Shown here: piece by piece, positions 59,763 through 64,000 of the stretch | Position numbering within the stretch: position 1 is the first letter of the stretch | How the letters are laid out: each line of letters starts with the position of its first letter | NCBI GenBank assembly: GCA_964609825.1 | Contig: CAZSSH010000007.1 | Location: 62,001 to 126,000, forward strand | DNA length: 64,000 bases | Source of the DNA: CAZSSH01 sp964609825 | GTDB lineage: Bacteria; Verrucomicrobiota; Lentisphaeria; Victivallales; Victivallaceae | Reading direction: 5' to 3' | Notes under the pieces: model-generated | The model's database searches: none | Seen by the model: only the letters and a program-made list of their open reading frames with translations | What the model was told of the DNA's origin: nothing | Position numbers and translations under genes: made by a program

Positions 59763-60728
59763 ATGCAAACCGATGCCGGTAAAAAGAAGATCAGCGTTGT
59801 TTCAAGCTGTTACAATGAGGAGCAAAATCTCGGCGAGCTCCATGAGCGGCTGTGCCGCGTCTTAAGCCAATTTCCCTACGATTACGAAATTATCATTGCC
59901 GACAATTGCTCGACGGACAATTCGCGGCAGGTGCTGCGCGAAATCGCCGCCCGGGACAAAAACTTTAAGGTTATTTTTAATGCCAACAATTTTGGGCACA
60001 TCCGCTCGCCGTACAACGCTTTTATGCAGGCCACCGGCGACGCAGTGATTATGATGTGCTCCGACTTGCAGGAGCCGCCGGAGATGATTGCCGAATTCAT
60101 TAAAAAGTGGGAATCCGGCTATGATGTCGTGGTCGGTGTCCGCAGCGGGACCAAAGCGAGTTTTACCATGGAGTGTCTGCGTAAACTTTATTACCGGTTT
60201 TTGGGACGGCTCTCCCAGACGGGTGAAGTGATTCAGGCTTTTACCGGCTTCGGGCTCTACAGTCGCAAATTTATGGACGGACTTCGGCAGTTTCACGAGC
60301 CGTACCCGTATTTCCGCGGGCTGGTGAGCGAAATCGGCTTCAAGCGCGCCGAGGTGCCGTTTGTCCAGGACAAGCGCAAGCACGGCAAGACCAAAAACAA
60401 TTATTTTACGTTATACGACATGGCGATGACCGGGGTGGTCAATCACTCCAAGCTGCCGTTGCGTTTGGCGGTCTTTTGCGGTTTTATTTTGGCGATTGTA
60501 AGTTTACTGATTGCCGCCGGGTACTTGCTCTATAAACTGATGTTTTGGGATACCTTTACCTTGGGCTTGGCGCCTTTGGTGATCGGACTCTTTTTCTTTT
60601 CCGCCATTCAGCTGATTTTTATCGGGATCATCGGGGAGTATTTGGGCGCGGTTTGGACGCAGGTCAAAAACCGCCCGTGGGTGATTGAGGAAGAAAAAAT
60701 TAACTTTGACCGGCAAGGTGATCAATGA
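59763..60728 (+). CDS. Family 2 glycosyltransferase, DPM1/GtrB-like
   Basis: The 321-residue protein has an N-terminal GT-A domain: VSSCYNEEQNLGELHERL near residue 14, IIADNCSTDNSRQVLRE near 42 and a metal-site-like MCSDLQEPPEM near 99. The C-terminus has two membrane helices (about 240-262 and 275-300), as in enzymes that move a sugar from a nucleotide sugar to polyprenyl phosphate. AGG with good spacing precedes the ATG. Its stop overlaps the tyrosine kinase start as ATGA. TTGCAA at 59702 with TTAAAT 16 bases later may be a weak promoter. It is the first gene of an envelope polysaccharide group. Confidence 0.9.
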   Translation: MQTDAGKKKISVVSSCYNEEQNLGELHERLCRVLSQFPYDYEIIIADNCSTDNSRQVLREIAARDKNFKVIFNANNFGHIRSPYNAFMQATGDAVIMMCSDLQEPPEMIAEFIKKWESGYDVVVGVRSGTKASFTMECLRKLYYRFLGRLSQTGEVIQAFTGFGLYSRKFMDGLRQFHEPYPYFRGLVSEIGFKRAEVPFVQDKRKHGKTKNNYFTLYDMAMTGVVNHSKLPLRLAVFCGFILAIVSLLIAAGYLLYKLMFWDTFTLGLAPLVIGLFFFSAIQLIFIGIIGEYLGAVWTQVKNRPWVIEEEKINFDRQGDQ

Positions 60729-62266
60729 GAGAGTTGGATTTTTGGTATTTTTGGGGAATTTTCCGCAGTTGCTGGAAGTTGATGATCATCGGCGCAGTCG
60801 TCATGGCGACGCTGTCCTACAGTTATTTCAAGTTTTTTGTCAAGCCGACCTATGTCGCCGGTGTGACGCTTTACTTTGGCCGTATTATCAGCGAAAACGC
60901 CAATGACACCTTCAGCCAAAACAATAAGACCGCTCCGGTTGACCCGAGTGCGGAGCTGTCGCGCGGTCTGGCGATGGGTTTGCAGCTGGTCAATGATTAT
61001 CGCGAGCTTATTAATACCGATAAAATTCGCAGTCAAGTGGACGAGCTTATCCGTACCAACAGCTCAGTCAAGCAAATGCGTTATGATGTCAGTGTTGATT
61101 TGATCAAGCAGACACGATTGATGCGGATCTCGGTTTTCAGCGCCGATCCGCAGCTTTGCATGGTGGCGGCCGACTCTTATGCCAAGGTGTTTGTTGATGA
61201 GGTTCAATCAATCATTAATATCCGCAACTCGCAAATCATTGATTATGCCAAGCTTCCGGTCAAGCCGATTGCGCCGTCGATTAAAAAAAATACCGTGGCC
61301 GGCGCGGCGGGGGGGGCGGCGCTGGTTTATCTGCTGATTTTTTTAATCCATTTTTTTGATACATCAATCAAGTCGCCCGACGATGTTACCAATAAGCTTG
61401 ATCAACCGATCATCGGTACCATCCCGCTGGATGAGCGGCTCTGCGATCAGGAGTACAAGGGCAGCCAGATTGTTTCCACCGAGGACTCGCGCAAGGACCG
61501 CTTCAGCATTGCCGAGAGCTTCCGCTCGATGCGGATCAATTTGCAGTATGACGGGTTGATAATCAAGGACCGGGCGCGGGTGATTGTGATCACCAGCTCG
61601 GTGCCGTCCGAAGGCAAATCGTTTAACTCCTCCAATCTGGCCGCCTCGCTTGCCGAGCTGGGCAAAAAGGTGCTGGTTGTCAATTGTGACTTGCGCAAAC
61701 CCGGCTTGCAAAAGATTTTCAATCTTGTCGATGATGTCGGCCTGGTTAACGTTTTGGTCGGCGAAAAAACTTTTGATGAGGCGGTCACCAAAAACGTCAA
61801 TGACTTGCCGTTGGACGTGTTGTTGTGCGGGCCGACGCCGCCCAATCCTTCCAAGCTGATTATCTCCGACGAGTTTAAAAATCTGCTGGAAGAGCTCAAA
61901 AAGCAGTATGACTATATTTTATTGGATACGCCGCCCACCTTAAGCATTGCCGACGCGGTGATTGTCGGCAGCATGGCTGATGGGGTGTTGCTGGTGGTCC
62001 GGGCAGGTTTTACCAGCGAGTTGGCGGTGAAACGCACGCTCGATCAACTCAAGCAAGCCAAGCTCAACATCATCGGGATAATTTTAAACCGATTTTCACA
62101 CCGGGTCGGCAACGGCTACGGTTATGGCTATGGCTATGGCTATGGCTACGGTTATGGCTATGGCTACGGCTACGGTTATGGCTATGGCTACGGTCATCAC
62201 GAAAAGGGCCAAAGCAAATCATCCGCCCTCGGGCGGATCAAAAATTTGTTTGCCAAAAAAACTTAA
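60725..62266 (+). CDS. Wzc/CpsD-like polysaccharide co-polymerase and tyrosine autokinase with (Gly-Tyr)13 tail
   Basis: The 513-residue inner-membrane protein has a first helix (about 18-38), a periplasmic part of modest size, a second helix (about 183-205) after the proline-rich KLPVKPIAPS, and a cytoplasmic BY-kinase domain. Kinase motifs are ITSSVPSEGKSFNSSNLAAS near 289, VNCDLRKPGLQ near 321 and Walker B YDYILLDTPPTL near 395. The C-terminal tail (about 463-490) is 13 Gly-Tyr units, a clustered-tyrosine autophosphorylation target in place of the usual scattered tyrosines. It overlaps the GT2 gene by four bases and controls capsule or exopolysaccharide chain length. No Wza or Wzy gene is in the window. 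Confidence 0.92.
   Translation: MRELDFWYFWGIFRSCWKLMIIGAVVMATLSYSYFKFFVKPTYVAGVTLYFGRIISENANDTFSQNNKTAPVDPSAELSRGLAMGLQLVNDYRELINTDKIRSQVDELIRTNSSVKQMRYDVSVDLIKQTRLMRISVFSADPQLCMVAADSYAKVFVDEVQSIINIRNSQIIDYAKLPVKPIAPSIKKNTVAGAAGGAALVYLLIFLIHFFDTSIKSPDDVTNKLDQPIIGTIPLDERLCDQEYKGSQIVSTEDSRKDRFSIAESFRSMRINLQYDGLIIKDRARVIVITSSVPSEGKSFNSSNLAASLAELGKKVLVVNCDLRKPGLQKIFNLVDDVGLVNVLVGEKTFDEAVTKNVNDLPLDVLLCGPTPPNPSKLIISDEFKNLLEELKKQYDYILLDTPPTLSIADAVIVGSMADGVLLVVRAGFTSELAVKRTLDQLKQAKLNIIGIILNRFSHRVGNGYGYGYGYGYGYGYGYGYGYGYGYGYGHHEKGQSKSSALGRIKNLFAKKT
62114..62191 (+). repeat. Thirteen tandem hexanucleotide units coding (Gly-Tyr)13
   Basis: The unit is GGY TAY with only synonymous third-base changes (GGC/GGT, TAT/TAC). 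It lies in frame within the tyrosine kinase gene. Exact copies of GGCTAT alternate with GGCTAC and GGTTAT. Such a run is prone to gain or loss of whole units by slippage, which would keep the reading frame. Read in the next frame it gives Met-Ala repeats, a shadow. Confidence 0.95.
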
Positions 62267-62306
62267 AAACGACAGACCAAATGATTGGGATGAAGGGGGA
62301 GCGCAA

Positions 62307-63560
62307 ATGAAATACTGGATATTGACCGGATTGATGATCGCAAATTCGGTGTTTGCCGCCGACAGCCCGCAATGGCTGGGGATTAATCGCAACGCCGATT
62401 TTCCGGAAACGAATCTGCTCAAAGTTTGGCCTCAGGATGGCCCCAAGCTCCTGTGGAGCTGCGAGGGTGTCGGCAGCGGTTACTCGAGCGTGGCGACCCT
62501 TGGCGACCGGATTTATGTCACCGGCAATAACATCAAAGGCGAGAAACGTAAAGAGTTTCTGACGGCGCTCAACCGCAAAGGCAAAATCCTTTATCAGACT
62601 TGTTACGGCAATGTGACCAATAAGAGTTTTTTTGACGTGCGCACCACTCCCACCGTGGTCGAGAACGATGTATTTGTGATCAGCGGCGCCGGCGAGGTGG
62701 CGATGCTTGACGCCGACTCCGGCCGTCTGGTTTGGAGTGTGGACGCCGCCGGCTTGGCCGAGGGCCAGCCGGGACAGTGGGGATATGCCGAGTCGCCGTT
62801 GGTATTTGACAACAAAGTATTGTTTACCGCCGGAGGCAAAAAAGCCTCGTTTGTCGCGTTTAACATCAAGGACGGATCGGTCGCCTGGCAGACGCCGCCT
62901 TTGCCCGGGCCGGCCGCTTATGTTTCCCCGATTTTGATCTCGCAAAAAGGTAAAAAAATCATCGTCGGAATGACCGGCAAATTTATCGTCGGACTGGATC
63001 CGGCCACCGGCAAAATCATCTGGAAGTTTGAGTACACCAATGAAGTCATCCGCGGTGCCACGCTCAACGGCATCAATGCGGTGACGCCGATTTGGAAAGA
63101 CGGTTATTTGTTTACCAGCACCGGCTATAATGTCGGAAGTGTGATGCTCAAATTGGAGTCCGATCTTTCTAAGGCCGAGCTGGCGTGGACCAACCGCGAT
63201 TTGGATATCCATCACGGCGGCACAGTCGTTTATGACGGCGTTATTTACGGTGCCAACTGGGTGGATAACAAAAAAGGCAACTGGGTCGGCGTCGATTGGC
63301 AGACCGGCAAAACCTTGTTTGAGCGGCCGTGGGGACAAAACAAGGGCTCGATCGCGTTGGCCGACGGGATGCTTTATTGTTTCAGTGAGCGCGGCATCGT
63401 CGGTTTGGTCAAACCCGCCAAAGACAAATTTGAGGCCGCAAGTTCGTTTACGGTCAAAGCAGGCGAAGGTGAGTTTTGGGCTCATCCGGTGATCAGCAAT
63501 CAAGTGTTGTACATCCGCCACGGCGACTGCCTGATGGCCTATGATGTCAAAGGCGAGTAA
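62307..63560 (+). CDS. Exported PQQ-type beta-propeller repeat protein
   Basis: The 417-residue protein has a signal peptide (KYWILTGLMIANSVFA, cleavage before ADSPQW) and a propeller of outer-membrane-BamB/PQQ-dehydrogenase-like blades with recurrent VWSVDAAGLAE, VAWQTPPLPGP and GLDPATGKIIWKFEYTN type turns. No catalytic PQQ-binding set is obvious, so it may be a scaffold or structural protein. The start at 62307 is chosen because GGGGGAG precedes it and the signal peptide follows; a longer frame from 62124 only reads the Gly-Tyr repeat out of frame. It is 40 bases after the tyrosine kinase gene. Function unknown. Confidence 0.82.
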   Translation: MKYWILTGLMIANSVFAADSPQWLGINRNADFPETNLLKVWPQDGPKLLWSCEGVGSGYSSVATLGDRIYVTGNNIKGEKRKEFLTALNRKGKILYQTCYGNVTNKSFFDVRTTPTVVENDVFVISGAGEVAMLDADSGRLVWSVDAAGLAEGQPGQWGYAESPLVFDNKVLFTAGGKKASFVAFNIKDGSVAWQTPPLPGPAAYVSPILISQKGKKIIVGMTGKFIVGLDPATGKIIWKFEYTNEVIRGATLNGINAVTPIWKDGYLFTSTGYNVGSVMLKLESDLSKAELAWTNRDLDIHHGGTVVYDGVIYGANWVDNKKGNWVGVDWQTGKTLFERPWGQNKGSIALADGMLYCFSERGIVGLVKPAKDKFEAASSFTVKAGEGEFWAHPVISNQVLYIRHGDCLMAYDVKGE

Positions 63561-63562
63561 TC

Positions 63563-64000
63563 GTGTCTCAGCTCGTGATTTGTCTCTGTGCTTACGGCCC
63601 CAAGGTGGACCGCGACCGGGCGCTGGCGCTGGCCGGGGCTGCTGCTGCCGCCGGGCGTGATGTGCTCGTGGTGGAGGACTTTTGCGCGGTGGCGGTCGGC
63701 AAAGCGCCGCGTGATCAAATCGGCGACAATCCGACTCTGGTCGGCTGCCGCCCACGGGCGTTAAAGGCACTGTTGACGGCGGCCAAAATCCATGGGGAAG
63801 TCAAGGAGTTGAGCCAACTCGAAGCCGAGTACCCCAATGCCGCGCCATATTCCGGCAAGATCGTCAAATATGAGGGGGAATGGCGCGCCTGGTTTCCGGT
63901 GATGGATCTCGACCGCTGCACCCAGTGCGGCAAATGCCGCGACTATTGTCTCTTTGGCGTTTATCAACCGCACGGCGAAATCAAAGTTGCCAACCCCGGC
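63563..64000 (+). CDS. Ferredoxin-domain protein, partial at the right edge
   Basis: The frame is open from GTG 63563 to the end of the window (146 codons), so the gene is incomplete. It starts VSQLVICLCAYGPKVDRD and has a first part with RDVLVVEDFCAVAVGKAP. A cysteine cluster RCTQCGKCRDYCLFGVY near residue 115-130 is typical of 4Fe-4S ferredoxin domains, and the part that follows is cut off. It is two bases after the propeller gene stop, with GTG start and AAGGCGAG upstream, so it probably belongs to the same operon. Identity is open; an iron-sulfur oxidoreductase with a P-loop or ParA-like N-terminal part is one possibility. Confidence 0.7.
   Translation, partial: MSQLVICLCAYGPKVDRDRALALAGAAAAAGRDVLVVEDFCAVAVGKAPRDQIGDNPTLVGCRPRALKALLTAAKIHGEVKELSQLEAEYPNAAPYSGKIVKYEGEWRAWFPVMDLDRCTQCGKCRDYCLFGVYQPHGEIKVANPG

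Noticed and set aside
62114..62191. CRISPR-like array
   Set aside because: Six-base units without spacers coding Gly-Tyr in frame; not a CRISPR.
62124..62306. N-terminal Met-Ala repeat extension of the propeller protein
   Set aside because: It reads the Gly-Tyr hexanucleotide repeat out of frame and overlaps the kinase gene; the signal peptide and ribosome site fix the start at 62307.
1..64000. tRNA, rRNA, IS element or prophage
   Set aside because: All gaps were read and are under about 170 bases with no cloverleaf-like, transposase or integrase signal.

Overview
The window looks like a chromosomal piece of a Gram-negative bacterium of the PVC superphylum, most likely Lentisphaerota (Victivallis-like). 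This is an inference from several signs. Two orphan pseudopilin-like proteins carry the [20 protein letters not shown] leader and a C-terminal H-X9-DG motif. There are sugar-catabolic operons with AraC or GntR regulators, a stand-alone corrinoid methyl-transfer module, and Gram-negative envelope genes (heptose adenylyltransferase, WecA-like transferase, type I secretion, Wzc-like kinase). I found no rRNA, tRNA, IS element, prophage or CRISPR array. Coding density is very high: no gene-free stretch exceeds about 165 bases, and many neighbours overlap as ATGA.

Layout, left to right. 48-8828 (+): glycyl-tRNA synthetase, three tandem paralogous polytopic membrane proteins of unknown function, and a ComM/YifB ATPase. 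8795-10570: an AraC regulator divergent from a nucleoside hydrolase. 10572-12895 (-): rluD-type synthase, prfA, rpmE. 12996-15022 (+): a DUF5596-like protein and prmC. 15026-17346 (-): htpG with a chagasin-like lipoprotein. 17481-21798 (-): GntR regulator, pseudopilin and clan GH-A glycosidase operon. 21908-25223 (-): corrinoid protein, URO-D-like methyltransferase and corrinoid activase. 25337-29380 (-): tmk, holB, glmM and a beta-helix acyltransferase-like protein.

29492-38574 (+) is one long run of ten close genes. It holds a stand-alone AICAR formyltransferase, a TPR protein, a SpoU methyltransferase, a WecA-like transferase, dCMP deaminase, heptose adenylyltransferase, an archaeal-type PurO IMP cyclohydrolase, a UvrD helicase, a TIM-barrel protein and a 2-hydroxyacid dehydrogenase. 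The two halves of the usual bifunctional PurH are thus separate genes in one likely transcription unit, and the divergent tmk/purH promoters sit on a perfect 14-bp inverted repeat.

38578-44831: an AraC regulator divergent from a GH4, pseudopilin and two beta-helix protein operon. 44832-46646 (-): RNB ribonuclease. 46775-50409 (+): Nudix, OppC-like permease, iron alcohol dehydrogenase and PfkB kinase. 50457-54322 (+): a type I secretion ABC transporter with two degenerate C39-like domains, and its HlyD adaptor. 54264-59597 (-): DeoR regulator, fused pyruvate dehydrogenase E1, E2 and ComF. 59763-64000 (+): GT2 glycosyltransferase, tyrosine autokinase with a (Gly-Tyr)13 tail, PQQ-type propeller protein, and a ferredoxin-domain gene that runs off the edge.

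No single element is clearly a wholly new system. The best candidates for new biology are the triplicated membrane protein family, the split purine-terminal enzymes with their symmetrical promoter, the corrinoid module without a substrate methyltransferase, the double C39-like transporter, and the pseudopilins embedded in sugar operons.
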